Source: Parastagonospora avenae f. sp. tritici 18332-5
Taxonomy: Eukaryota; Ascomycota; Dothideomycetes; Pleosporales; Phaeosphaeriaceae
Assembly (NCBI GenBank): GCA_022559985.1
Contig: JAFJTR010000145.1
Span: 1 to 40,035, forward strand
DNA length: 40,035 nt
Reading direction: 5' to 3'
Shown: positions 1-10,750 of the stretch, piece after piece
Position numbering within the stretch: the stretch's first letter is position 1
Layout of the letters: every line of letters begins with the position of its first letter
Position numbers and translations under genes: made by a program
The notes under the pieces: model-generated
Database searches by the model: none
What the model was told of the DNA's origin: nothing
Seen by the model: only the letters and a program-made list of their open reading frames with translations

Positions 1-756
1 ATCGTACGAACGCGTTCATATACAGTTCTGCCGCGCACAGGCCTGCAGGCCTATGCATCAGCAGCTCACGTGATAATGAGGATTGCTATGTACGGACAGG
101 AGTACTAATAAGCTGTTGAGTGTTCGACAGCGCACACACCAGCATACATGTGCGCTATTTCTCATCTAGCGAGTCTTGTATTGAACACAGTCTCATTCTT
201 TCTTTTTCCATCTCAACGCTGCATGGATTGCGACAAATCTTGTATTTAGCGCGTGTGGGGGAGGTTGTTGGGCAATTATCTAGTTCTTCTACGTCTAATA
301 TTTTTACACCTGCCAACGTTGGCTCGTGGATGCGGTATGCGCTCCCCTTGGAAAATGTGCCGAGACAAAGAACATAAATACATAGTTTCACACTGATCAA
401 TAAATGAAGATATTCTCAGTTTCACCGGTCAACGTGAAGAGTGTATTAACATATCAGGTTGGGCAAGTGAAAGTTACGCAGGTGTTGCCGCTAGTGACCT
501 CAATATGTGATAAGGCACATTGCAACACTCAGATAGGAATCTGTCATTACTCGGTGCATCCACGCTTACTTGCTATGATAAGAAGATCCCTCGACTGTAC
601 TCAGAGACTATTGAAATCGGTATTCTGTCTGTTCGAAGTCAAGCAAAACAAGGCGCTGGACATCTGCTCGGTATTGGGAAACTCTTTAAATGTAAGCTCA
701 TGCCCTCGACACAGGCTCATTACTACGACACACCACAAATCCAGATTTCATTCACA
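1..756. other. Left-edge intergenic region
   Basis: Open frames here reach at most about 118 codons, lie on both strands and show no recognisable protein pattern or consistent splice structure. The last part must contain the promoter and leader of the secreted-protein gene that starts at 757. I see no RNA gene or long repeat. Confidence 0.5.
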
Positions 757-1288
757 ATGAAACCTCTCCTCGCCTTACTCCTTACACTGCTCCCCTTTGC
801 TACTGCAGACTTTGAACTCTATCACGTCGTTCTGAGCCGCACATATTACGAACAGTTCGAGGGCTGGCAAGTCTACCCAACCGAAACCACTTGTGCCACC
901 GCTCTGGACTGGGAGTGGAGGATGATCACAGACGTCAGCGGAGATCATGGCGTCCGCTGCGAGGGCAACGGGTGCCGGACGGACCAAGATGATGACATTG
1001 ATGTCCTGGAGGTGAATTTTGCGAGGGTAGATCACCACTGGAGTAAGGTTGCCGCTGTGTATCATTCTGACATGTAGGGCTGACCTTGTGGCAGCTTACT
1101 ATAAAGATCGGGGCGGAGGGCTGTATGGACTTGATGGTAGATTAGTTGGACAGTGCTTTCCGATGCCGGGTCCGGCACTTCATTGCGGAGTTAAGCGTTG
1201 GAAAGTGCAGGGCCGTCGTAAGATTAGGTGTGAGGGCGAGGGTTTGGCCACGGCTGAGGAGATTAATGCGGCGTACCCATTTGTTTGA
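757..1288 (+). CDS. Small secreted cysteine-rich protein (candidate effector)
   Basis: Two exons, 757-1042 and 1095-1288, giving 159 residues. The 52-bp intron (GTAAGG donor, GCTGAC branch near 1079, GCAG acceptor) is the choice that keeps frame; a nearer TAG acceptor at 1077 would make a 35-bp intron and lose the downstream frame. I chose the ATG at 757 because it is followed at once by a hydrophobic secretion signal (residues 1-17, ending ATA before DFELYHV); an in-frame upstream ATG at 520 would bury it. The mature part has six cysteines (46, 68, 73, 116, 126, 141), enough for three disulfides, and no transmembrane segment. I do not recognise the family. Size, signal peptide and even cysteine number fit the usual description of apoplastic fungal effectors, but that role is inference. 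Confidence 0.7.
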
Positions 1289-2461
1289 GGGACTGGAAGT
1301 GCAGCAGAATAACGGCTTCAAAGCAGAAGATAAGGTCAAGGCTACTTGAGCGCATGGATGGGCCTTTTAGATGTTCACGAGGCAGCGGCAGAGTTCGTGC
1401 CCGCTCTGCACTGACACGACATGAGCCGAGAGTCTTTAGAGGAGCCTGAATATATACGCAGCTATAAGAAAATATTCCTAGTTCTCTGGAGATATATACC
1501 AGCTGCTCTTTCACCTCTTCTCCTGGTGTGGTGGTTGAATGTGTAAGCTTCCCAATACTGTGATGGAAGCAGCCATAACCTATCAACTTCGATGAATTAG
1601 AGCTTCTTCGCAATATTTTACGAGTCGAATTGATCACAGGCAAACAGGTCAAAAAGAGCGAATACCTGATAAATTTGTGTGACCAAATCATAGGCGACTG
1701 CCCCGCGTTCTTCAGCCGCAAAACAGTCCAGATGCCTCCGCACTCCTTGAGATCTACCAAGCGTCTTACTACACTAGGCGACTCGGCAGATTGTGATAAA
1801 GATAAGCTCTTTGGGCAGCTCTCCACATCAAGTCGTGGCAGGCTACACGTCTCGGCTTTTGAAACCAGCACGTAGTGTAAGCCCATAGCGGTTCCTCCAC
1901 GCTCGAGATTAATAGGTGGGTAGCCTTTGGCTGCAGCAAATTGACGTCAAAATTCTCGAATGTATAGCTAAAGCTGAACGATGCGGATGAGCTAGACAGA
2001 CCCCGGCGAATTTTTGGGGGGCGACAACGCCCGCAGCTCGTGTCATCACGAGGCCGGGCGCAGCAACGATATCGGAACAAGTAACGGAACGCTCTTCAAG
2101 CCCATCAGCCTCCACTACTCCACCTTTCCACGGCTAGAATTCTCAACCGACCTTATAATGCCATACTTAGCACATCATGCTTGAAGGGCCATTGTGCCAC
2201 CAAGACTCATCCGGCAATGTCTTGCATGTTCTGCTCGATCCGGATGTACATTGTAGAAAATTGTAGTCGAGCCTAAAATTTCCCATCAGAGCAGGTGTAT
2301 AAGCAGAAAAGTGCAGGCTTAGCCTCCACCAGAGAATGGGGCCGGAAGCTCAGAGGCAGGACACGGAAAGCAGAAGACCTCGTAGTTGGGGTATATAACT
2401 TCCAGCGACTGCGATCTTCTCTACAATGTCTTTGATCAATGAGGCACTGATTCGCGCTTCA
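1289..2461. other. Intergenic region between two secreted-protein genes
   Basis: No convincing gene. A 207-codon open frame on the minus strand (1263-1886) has no recognisable motif and overlaps the end of the preceding gene, so I do not call it. The right end holds a TATA box and a leader repeat, listed separately. Confidence 0.45.
2392..2398 (+). promoter_or_regulatory. Probable TATA box of the large secreted-protein gene
   Basis: The string TATATAA lies about 147 bp upstream of the ATG at 2545, a normal distance for a fungal gene with a 100-bp leader. No experimental start site is known. Confidence 0.45.
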
Positions 2462-2544
2462 TTTGAACTACTTTCTCAGCCTGACTCTCAAATACTTCTC
2501 CAGCCTGTCTTTCAACTACTGCTTCAGCCTGACTTCCAACTGCC
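2462..2544 (+). repeat. 24-bp degenerate tandem repeat in the 5' leader
   Basis: Pyrimidine-rich units begin at 2462, 2486 and 2510, exactly 24 bp apart, each ending in CAGCCTG followed by A or T and C; an 11-bp partial fourth copy starts at 2534 and runs directly into the ATG at 2545. The unit length is a multiple of three, but the repeat lies outside the coding frame used here. Confidence 0.7.
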
Positions 2545-4887
2545 ATGAAGATCTTTCCATCATGCTTTGTAGCTGCGCTGTGCGTTGAGTCGGCTGTTGG
2601 CGTTTTCCTACCCGTCAGCACGTTTAATGAAGTTTCGTCCGTACGAACACGAGGGGAAAATACGCGACAATGTCTACAGCCCGTCCCATCAGTCGACCTC
2701 TACTACATGGAAGGTGAGCTATACTTGCACAAGAAAATACTCGATGCCAATGTATGCTAACGGATCGCAGAGTCTCAGAACGACATCCCATATGTTGTGC
2801 AGGTGACTACAAGCCACAATAGCGCTACATACGTCTCCGTGGAGAAGCTTGAACATCTCCTCGCTGACTTGACATGTTCCTTATCTGAAATTGACAATTC
2901 TACTACCTTGAAATTTGTATTCGATACGACTGGAACTATGGCTGTGGCACGCAACCTGTGGTCCCTACACACTGAGCTACTGTTTATCACACATCACGCA
3001 ACATGTAACCCACTGGAGGAGCGAGAGGTCTACAAGTATGCGCCAAACTTTGCTGGGCTACTACAGAATTCTAACTGACTTAGAGCATCTTCGATAGCAT
3101 ATGACCTCGAGAACCTCACCGCTATTGTCACCGCACGACTTTCGCCACTTGGCAAGAACCCCGAGGCGAGCTCGAACCTACGATTCCAGGGCGGGCCCAT
3201 GAATGCTGAGCTTTGGAAGAAGTTGAGAAGGCGCACCTCGCTCGGAGAATACAGTGCCATTGCTAAAAGAGATCTGGAGAGGTCGGAGTGGGCCTTCGAT
3301 CTCAACGAACTTGGCAACTTTGCGCCAAGGGAGGACGTCATTAGCTTCAAGTATGTGTACCACCCGGTGGTCGGAGATGATATAGTCGCTTACTTTATGT
3401 AGTGGTCTGGATGTTACGTGCGTCAACTGTAAACTCACCGGCAAAGTGGCCGCCTACTTCGACCATGAAATCGAAATAAGTACTAGCCCGATCAAAACGT
3501 TGAAGATTGGACTTCAGATACTCGATGCTATCGACGGGGATTTCAACATAGAGGCTGCAGCTGCTGTCAATGTTCAAGTCCAATGTGCTTTTCCGGGCAA
3601 GTGCTCGGGAGGCAGTAAAGGGCGAGGAAAGAAATTCCAACCAAGGCTGAGTCCAAATGACAATGCTACAAGGGTATGAGCCAGCGATCTATCGAGGATA
3701 CGTTTGCTAACTGCACAAAGATTTTTGGCTTGACACTTGAAACGAACTTTAGTCTGGGGATAGCAGTGGGCTTGACGGCACAAGCTGGGGCCGCAGTGTA
3801 AGTCACTCTCCGCATCCGTGGCAACCTCTACATCGACTAACGCATTTTTGACAACAGCACACTGCCATTCACCGTGGATGTCGCTAGACATGCGCAGGTA
3901 GAGAAGAACTTCTTGGGCAATGGACCGTCCACAGGCAATTTGACAGAGTCCGCCAACATGAAGATTGGCACCCCTGTCTTCAGAACGAACAAACTCGAAA
4001 TTTGCGGCTTCATTGCATTGGGTCCAGCAGTCTCGGTTGGGGCTAGTCTAGGCGAAGACATCTCGATTTCTGTGTTCGCACGACTGGATCTTCCAAGGCT
4101 CAACTTTTGTGCTGCACTGGTTCAAAGTACGTCCAAGCCAGTACACCCTGACTTTCAGAGTTGCTTATTAACATATCAATAGATGTCGACGGCCAATGCA
4201 AACCAAAGGGACCCTTCAAAGAGGCGCTCGAGCTCTCAGCAAGGATTGGGGCTGGCGTCAAAGTGGGGGCCGAAATTGACACTGGACCATTCCCCTCAGT
4301 TTCCACGAACACTGAGGTGAAGGGCCTGTACTTTGAAAGAACTATTGCCCAAGTTTGCTTCGACATCAGCGGAGACAACAAGAATCTTAATATAACACTA
4401 CCTCCACTAGGCAATACACCGGAGCAAAAGGACCAGCCAGATGACGACGACATCCCTTTCAGTGGCCAAAACAATGGCACCATCATCTCCGATGCCGGTG
4501 TGCTAGCGAACAACATCGTCACCTACGATTGTAGTGGCGTCGCCCCATCACCTGGCGGACAGCCTTGTGGAAGCGTGATCATGCAATGCCCAACCCTATC
4601 TACCTGGTCGTGTGGAAATGGTCAGCAAGGTATTGCGCCACCTGGAACTTTCTGCGCGTGGTGAGTGGCACCGTTACTATGCTTCCATCCCCCAACTAAC
4701 AACATGCAGTGGTGCGTTCCGATATCCGGGATGGCTGGCACCGACAGTGGCAAAGCCCGCATGTACGGAGGGCATTGTTTGTGTTTCACAAACCACTTTC
4801 AGCTTATGTTCGCCAGCTGGGATCGAGCCTCCACAAGCGGTAGCACCAGGGATGCGGTGCCAAAATGGTGCAATTGTGACTGCGTGA
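2545..4887 (+). CDS. Large secreted protein, DUF7029/DUF7223-like body with C-terminal cysteine (CBM19-like) modules
   Basis: Eight exons: 2545-2713, 2771-3035, 3084-3350, 3403-3673, 3721-3797, 3858-4126, 4183-4660, 4710-4887, giving 657 residues. All seven introns are 47-60 bp with GT/AG ends, most with a clear CTAAC or CTGAC-like branch. Residues 1-20 look like a signal peptide. The middle has the pattern seen in a widespread group of large fungal secreted proteins: a block around FVFDTTGTMAVARNLW, then LDVTCVNCKLTG, then long beta-rich sequence. I recall these as DUF7029 and DUF7223, but that assignment is from memory. Residues after about 570 hold two cysteine clusters; the last (PACTEGIVC, TTFSLC, APGMRC) has the spacing of a CBM19-type chitin-binding module. 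Likely a cell-wall or surface protein; function unknown. The stop codon overlaps a GTGAGT at 4884, so one further exon cannot be excluded. Confidence 0.75.
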
Positions 4888-5295
4888 GTTATTGACCTAA
4901 TCAGGGCTTTACTGTATGTTGCGAGTTATGAGCGAACATGGCAAATATTGCGGAGAGGTAAGTAGGTCTCTCTTCGCAAAATGTAGTGCTGAATAGACTG
5001 GGAGTGCCTTTGCGCAAAGACATCTTCAGGTTTTGACCCTGCCATTTTCGCTCGTATTCCTTCAACCCACAGTGGTTGTATCAACAAATGCACGCGACTT
5101 GTATTTTCCACGTCGCAATGTTCGTCGATCTCCTTTCTACGCGACTCAGGACTAAGTTTTCTACATCACATTCTTTATACTGGTGGGCTAGAAATATCGT
5201 TCTTGCATAGCTTGCAACGACGAGATAGCAATACCGGCCTTTAATATTCGTGCCTGCTCTTGGCGCTATGAAACTTTCGTCTTAATGACGTGTAG
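4888..5295. other. Convergent intergenic region
   Basis: Lies between the 3' ends of the large secreted-protein gene and the HET gene. No supported gene; expected to hold both 3' untranslated regions and terminators. Confidence 0.5.
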
Positions 5296-7389
5296 CTACA
5301 CAAGCTTCAGCGTCTTCTTGTCCCAAAACTTCTCATCCGCTTCGAAGAAATCAAAAACAACAAGGCCAAGTCTCCTGTACGCTGCCTTGTCTTTCGGGTC
5401 CTCTTCCAGTATCAAAGCATATACTTTGGGTTCTCCCCGTGGTTTCCTGTCCCGCAGAATCTGCACGCAGACATACTTTTCCGCCTTGCTCCTGTCACCC
5501 TGCGTTCCGTCGTCTGAAGAGAGCCAAGCTCTATAGCCACACTTATTAGGGCTGCGATCTACGAGCACAAATATGCCCAATGTAATGTTCTCGTAATTCC
5601 AGTCATTGTACCCTATACTCGTGCTCTCTTCAACAAAAATTTCGAGACAAAACCCTGTCACTGTGATGGACGTGCCTTCCAGTACCCTCCCCTTAGTCTG
5701 TGAGGTTTCCAGCCGAACGTCTCTGTCCACCATTTTTGGGGCGAACCTGCAATTCCAATCGCTCCATGCTTCTTCTTCGCCGACCGAAAGTGCTAGATTA
5801 TAATCCCTGCCACTGCAACTGGTCGGCCCAGGCGGCCAAATCAACTGGCTCATCGTCCATTCCCAGCTCCACGACGGAGAACGGTACTTGCTTGACGGAT
5901 CTTGCGGATATCGGGTGTACCAGAACATGGAGAGAAAGGGGTTAGTTTCCCAAACGCCCGCAAAGTATGCTCCAAGCTTGGGTGACTCTAGAGCATAGGC
6001 TGTGCCAGAGATGCCGGCAAAACGATCGATAGGGTGAGTGAAGCTGCGGAAGACGAGCTCCTGGACCATCATATTCCATACGTCGATTTGAGCGATGACA
6101 GCGCTATCTGACATTGATGCGGGCTTTTTGTGGAAGTATGGGGAAAACTGGCCCTTGCAGAAGTGTTGGGCGACGTCGGTCTCGCGACCGTGGAAGCCTT
6201 CGCGGTATAGTGCCGTGTTGCATTCGAACGCCAGCTGCATTTTTCGGTTCCGTTAGCTGAGTGAAATCATTGGCTGAGTCGCGGAATGAACCTGATCTTT
6301 CAAGAAATGGAGGATACGCTTCGACAGTATTCGCTCCTGGAACGCCCATCCTCTCCTGTACACATGCTGTTCAGTTATACTCGCCCACTCTCCCTCCAGT
6401 TTCTGAAAGCAGAACTCGTCATAGGGTCCAAAAGATGATGACCGCATGAGACGTCTTGGGTGCAGAATCCCATCATCAGTGTCTTGCGCCGCGTCCGCAG
6501 ATATTGTAATTACGGCATTACCATACACACTGGCCATGCGTACAGACTCATGCGACCAGTCTTCGAAGTCCTTTTGCAAGATGCATAGAGCGTCCACCCA
6601 TAGGAACTCGTATCCTAAGCGACGAGTGATATCAACACTGTTACGGAGCGTCTTCCGAAGGTCTAGAGGCCAGATGCCTTCTTCTTGTCTTGACCTCAGG
6701 TCGTCCCGAGTGGTGCTGAAGGTGGATCCATGGCCCCATACATAAGAGAGAGCGACGTACTTTCCCGTCATGTCTTTGGTGGTCCGTATACGCAATGGCT
6801 GGTCCAGTTGAGGTGGAATATGTATTAATCGGGTCGGCAATGACACGTCGTCCTGCATATGGCAGACCGAACCATGAGTTTTGGTGCAGCGCTCCTGCGA
6901 TCATGTCAGGACGCGATGTGTGCTGCATCCGGAAAATACACATACAAGCCAGCCTCTTGCTAGATCGTAACACTCTCGAGTATCAGCATGTGCCGCAATC
7001 AGCCGCCTGGGCAGTTCATCCTGCCCTGCATTCAGGTCGACCTTCAGACTTCTCTCCACCCCTGTATAGCATTAGCGTGTGTTGTTGCAATCTCATACCC
7101 TCACCTTACCATACGTAGAACACAGTCGAAGCCGCAGCTTTACATCCGAGCTCCCAACTATCTGCACCCTGACCAAATTTGTTTGCCTATCTAAATGCAA
7201 CGCAAGGTGCTCAGTTGGCTGCCATATGTATATCCTGCGGCCGTCAGGGTTGTTGCTCGGAGTAAAGCCTAACGTCTCGCGGAGTAGAAATCCGCACATT
7301 GGACATCCCGGGTCAAGTCCAACATTTTTGAACGTCCAGGTGTGCGAATCTACGAAGCTGATGCCTTCGCAGCTTTCACACGTTGGCAT
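5296..7389 (-). CDS. HET-domain (heterokaryon incompatibility) protein
   Basis: Four exons on the minus strand: 7389-7110, 7061-6946, 6894-6292, 6234-5296, giving 645 residues. Introns are 48, 51 and 57 bp; the third uses a weaker GTTCAT donor but restores the family pattern LKDQ|LAFEC across the junction. The N-terminus has two CxxC pairs (CESC, CPMC) that could bind zinc. The HET domain is clear from about residue 178: YVALSYVWG, LGYEFLWVDALCI, the SVYGNAVITISA segment and RGWAFQERILSKRILHF. In the family this domain triggers programmed cell death after non-self recognition. The C-terminal 300 residues carry the less conserved part common in HET proteins. No NACHT, ankyrin or WD partner lies next to it, so it looks like a stand-alone HET gene of unknown specificity. 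Confidence 0.9.
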
Positions 7390-7442
7390 TGTTGACGGTC
7401 TGCGGAAACGATTCTGAAGTTGAGTGGTAGAAGATAAAAACT

Positions 7443-7559
7443 GGCCGTAGGTGAGATTCGAACTACAGCATGTTATCAGATACGACGGAAAGCGGGGAAA
7501 GCGGCAGGGGTAGCTCTAAGATATGATACTGCAGCGTTATCAATTCAGACACCGATGGT
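7443..7559 (-). pseudogene. Decayed tRNA-Met-like relic
   Basis: Read on the minus strand, the segment contains a D-arm-like AATTG, a CAT triplet in an anticodon-like context after CGCTGCAG, and near the 3' end a T-loop TTCGAATC followed by TCACCTACGGC. The acceptor arms pair at only about four of seven positions, the T-stem at two of five, and extra sequence of about 30-40 nt sits in the variable region (an intron or an insertion). I read it as a mutated tRNA, not a working gene. Confidence 0.3.
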
Positions 7560-7941
7560 ATACAGCATTGCGCTTACGCCAAGCCGTTTGAAAGTTTTCA
7601 CGATTTATGCGCATGTTTCTCTGCGATATTGGTATGTTTCACTCCTGCGGAATCATCTCACCGCAGCGCTGTTAATTTAGACGTCAATTATATACAACAT
7701 AACCTACTTTCGCCTACGGCTTCCCAAACTTTTCGCTGTTCAGATATATTTTCTTCTAACATTACTAACTTTTCATCACTTACCCATGCAAGTACATACA
7801 AAAACACTGTACAAAAATCACAATCTCCAATCTATCCCTACCACACACTGCGTACAATGGCAAAAAAGAACGAATGGACTCGCGGGGAACTATTTCCAGT
7901 CAGAAATGCGAATCGAATTAAGCTAGATTCAAGGTAAACTT

Positions 7942-8000
7942 ACTCGAACCCCGGACCACTCCCATGCTAAGGGAGTATTATACCACTAAACCACGAGCCC
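7942..8000 (-). pseudogene. Truncated tRNA-Ala(AGC)-like sequence
   Basis: From 8000 downward the minus strand reads as a good tRNA 5' part: acceptor GGGCTCG, TG, D-arm GTTTAGTGGTATAATA, anticodon stem CTCCC / GGGAG with loop TTAGCAT (anticodon AGC), then CGGGG and the T-loop TTCGAGT. Homology then stops: the expected CCCCG and CGAGCCC are replaced by AAGTTTACC. The break lies inside the T-arm, so this is a partial tRNA and not a functional gene. Confidence 0.5.
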
Positions 8001-8690
8001 GTTGCTTATTGGTTGGAAGAAATTGTGAATTATCTAAAATATGACCTCAATAAATGAGCTTTTGCTTTTGTTCTTTCAAAGGGAAAAGGGCTATGATGAT
8101 GATGGCGGTCGTGGGTATAAACGAGTCAGGATGTCGTTGAAAATTCGATGTGCGATGTGGGTCTGCGGAAGCATGCATGGGTGGTAATTTAGGTTCGCCT
8201 AGCGCAGCATAATACTTAACTATATCCACATCGCATGCACTGAAGTAGCTTGTTTTTAATCATCTTTTTGTTTGCAAGATTTACAGGCCGATGTGTTGTC
8301 GTGTAGTAAAGATACATCCGACATGTTCTTTGCAATGAAGAAATTAACGTACAGTGCCGGCATCGAAGGGATTTGCTCGATCTGGATTATTTCGTCTCTT
8401 CTCTTCTCTTTTATCAAGTAAACCTCCGAGCCCTCCAAATCCGTCTTGAACCCACAGTCTTAAGCAGCCTTACAAAAGCCCCTGCTCCCGCCTTCTGGCT
8501 CACTAATCACCCACTCGGAATGTCTTACAGTAGCAGCTTAATGAGGTCACTGGATTCTGTGGTCGGTGAACTGCTAAGCACCTGCATCCTCGGAAGCGCA
8601 GACTTGTACACAACTACAAATCCTATCTTGTAGGCACATAGTATCCAGCTCTATTATCATTTCAACAACTTCTCCGCCCTACACGCTTCC

Positions 8691-8714
8691 GTCCTCGTCC
8701 TCGTCCTCGTCCTC
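8691..8714 (+). repeat. GTCCTC microsatellite
   Basis: Four perfect copies of the 6-bp unit GTCCTC in an otherwise unremarkable intergenic stretch. Confidence 0.85.
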
Positions 8715-9511
8715 GCGATCCATTCTGCGTGACCAGCACAAGTATGCACAAAGCCGCTAACCACGCATCCCGCTAAGGCAGTTTCTCAACACGCGGGCAA
8801 GAGGACGAGTTTACGAAGGCTGCGTCTTGCAGTGCTGCATCTTGCGTTTGGGGATTGTGCGGGCTTCAAGGTAACACGTCGACGAGATGTCGATATCGCG
8901 CGTCTGATGGGCGTCACGCGAGAGTCTTTTCCTCTGGAAGGGCTTGTGTTCCGTCTAGCACAGGCCAGTCGATATTCTCATACACGCAGCAACGTAAATC
9001 GCTGAATCGAGACAAAATCCAGTAGACGATGTCGCATTCGAACACCGGATCACAATGTCAGAGTCATGAGTCAGACAAGCGGTGCTGGTGCCGTCTGTAT
9101 GTGGGTGATTTATTGGGGTCAGATGGATGCAGGACTCAGCAAAATGTACATCATATGCCTTCGGGTGCCGCGGATAAAAAAAAGAACAATAATGCAAATT
9201 AGAAATTGGCGATTTAGTCACGACATAACGCAAGAGCGCGGAATAGAGCCAGTACTGTTAGATCATTGGATTTGGAGATTTATTACAAGTTCAAAGGCCT
9301 CTCGGCGCTCCAAGATTAGAGTTGAGTATCTATGGTAGGAAGCTGTATGCAAATCATTCATGTGGCGTTGGCGCTTTTTGTAAGGTCTTGGGGTAAGACA
9401 TCACAGTATGTGTGTTCAATTATATGATCCATTTCGTCTGCTCGATCGTGTACCAGCATAGCGCATTGAACCAATCCATCCCAGTGCTTCGTCCACCATT
9501 CCCTCCTCGCC

Positions 9512-10750
9512 CTACTTCTTCGCCCCAAACCATTCTCCCAGCGCGCTCCTAACCTCCTCATTCGATTTCCCGAGCACATTAATCCCGCGCTCCACACACG
9601 CCCTCTTAACCTCCCTGATCTCCAGCGCCTGCCAACCGCCATCCCTCTCAATCAACTCATCATCCTTTTTCAAATACTCCAGCGTCCTGCCAAGATTCCT
9701 GCGTAGCAACCAGCGCGGCGGCGTGACGTTGATTAAATCCCACGCCCTGCCGTAGCAATCATACCGCGCGCTCTCGACATACAATATGAAGTGCCCATCC
9801 TGCGCGACATTCTTATGCCTCAGTGCCTCCGACCCGCACAGAACCGTTGCGCCGTGCATATTCCCTGCGCTCTTCTCCTTCACCTGCGCATCCCGCTTCA
9901 CGTCCACCGGAACAACAACGCGTTTCCTCTCCGGCATCTTCGTTAGCACTGGCTGCTCACCCCCCGTCTTAATCATTCTCCTAGCCCTTCCCATATGCAC
10001 ATTCTGCCTGTCCATCCTCTTGGCTTCGCTCTTCCTGATTTGCGCTTCAACTTGACTAGGAACTCGACACGCCTCCGGTATAATTGGCGTCAGGAACTTT
10101 ACGAGGAGGGGTGTCCATTCGCCGAAGATGAGGAATATCACTCCAAACGCAGGTAATCTCAACATATCCTTGCGACTCCTGCGTACCACCTGCCACTCCG
10201 CGCGCGTCAATTGCGCCGCATAATCAACCTTCCCAGTAGGCCCGGCTTTCGCGCGCAGCGAGCGCGCGAATTTAGCTGTCTGCCGCGTATTGGCGACGCC
10301 GGATTTATAGAACGACAGGTAAGCGCGGCCGCATTTCCAGATATACGATACGTAGGACTGTTTTTCGGCGCGCGCGGGGACGTTCAGGTCGGGCGGGTAT
10401 GTGAAGGGTGGGGGGTTGAGTTTCTCGTTTGCTTTGGAGGAGGAGGGGATTTGGGACGTTGGGCTTCGGGGTGGTTGTGCAGAGGGCTTGGTTGGGCGAG
10501 AGGGGGGTGCTTCTGTGCGGCCGTAGATGGATTTGCGGGAGGTTTGGGTGGAGGTGGATGTGGATGCGTAGTGTTGAGATTGTAGAGGCCGTATTTGTGC
10601 GATGTAGCCTCCTCTTCGTGTGTTGTTACTCCATAGTCGACAGGTCAGTCCTGGCGCGATTGCTCTAGTGTGTATGCTGCGTCGACATTGCAGCGTGGAC
10701 TTTGGGCGCGCGGAGACAGCGAACGTCCGTATCGTGAGCCGTGGTTTCAT
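9512..10750 (-). CDS. LETM1-like mitochondrial inner-membrane protein
   Basis: A single uninterrupted frame of 412 residues. The first 65 residues are rich in Arg, Ser and Thr and poor in acid residues, as in a mitochondrial presequence; a Pro/Ser-rich linker follows to about 125. Around residues 190-232 comes the LETM1 signature: RKDMLRLPAFGVIFLIFGEW, TPLLVKFLTPIIP and CRVPSQ, with one membrane helix. The rest resembles the LETM1 ribosome-binding domain (LETM1/Mdm38 proteins help mitochondrial K+/H+ exchange and bind mitoribosomes). It is shorter than full LETM1 and has no EF hands or long coiled coil, so it is better described as a LETM1 RBD-domain protein than as the Mdm38 ortholog itself. 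Confidence 0.8.
   Translation of the reverse strand: MKPRLTIRTFAVSARPKSTLQCRRSIHTRAIAPGLTCRLWSNNTRRGGYIAQIRPLQSQHYASTSTSTQTSRKSIYGRTEAPPSRPTKPSAQPPRSPTSQIPSSSKANEKLNPPPFTYPPDLNVPARAEKQSYVSYIWKCGRAYLSFYKSGVANTRQTAKFARSLRAKAGPTGKVDYAAQLTRAEWQVVRRSRKDMLRLPAFGVIFLIFGEWTPLLVKFLTPIIPEACRVPSQVEAQIRKSEAKRMDRQNVHMGRARRMIKTGGEQPVLTKMPERKRVVVPVDVKRDAQVKEKSAGNMHGATVLCGSEALRHKNVAQDGHFILYVESARYDCYGRAWDLINVTPPRWLLRRNLGRTLEYLKKDDELIERDGGWQALEIREVKRACVERGINVLGKSNEEVRSALGEWFGAKK

Larger units (their letters stand above)
7390..9511. other. Gene-poor intergenic region
   Basis: About 2.1 kb with no supported protein gene. It holds two decayed tRNA-like sequences and a short GTCCTC repeat (listed separately). A short frame starting at 7857 (MAKKNEWTRGELF, 26 codons) follows a leader-like pyrimidine/A-rich stretch and ends where a GTAAAC donor-like site occurs; I cannot extend it into a gene. 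Confidence 0.5.

Noticed and set aside
1263..1886. Minus-strand open frame of 207 codons
   Set aside because: No signal peptide, domain or motif; it overlaps the end of the 159-aa gene and stands alone without splice-supported extension.
9005..9060. T-loop-like ATTCGAAC near 9026
   Set aside because: The flanks do not pair as a T-stem and there is no acceptor, D-arm or anticodon arm around it.
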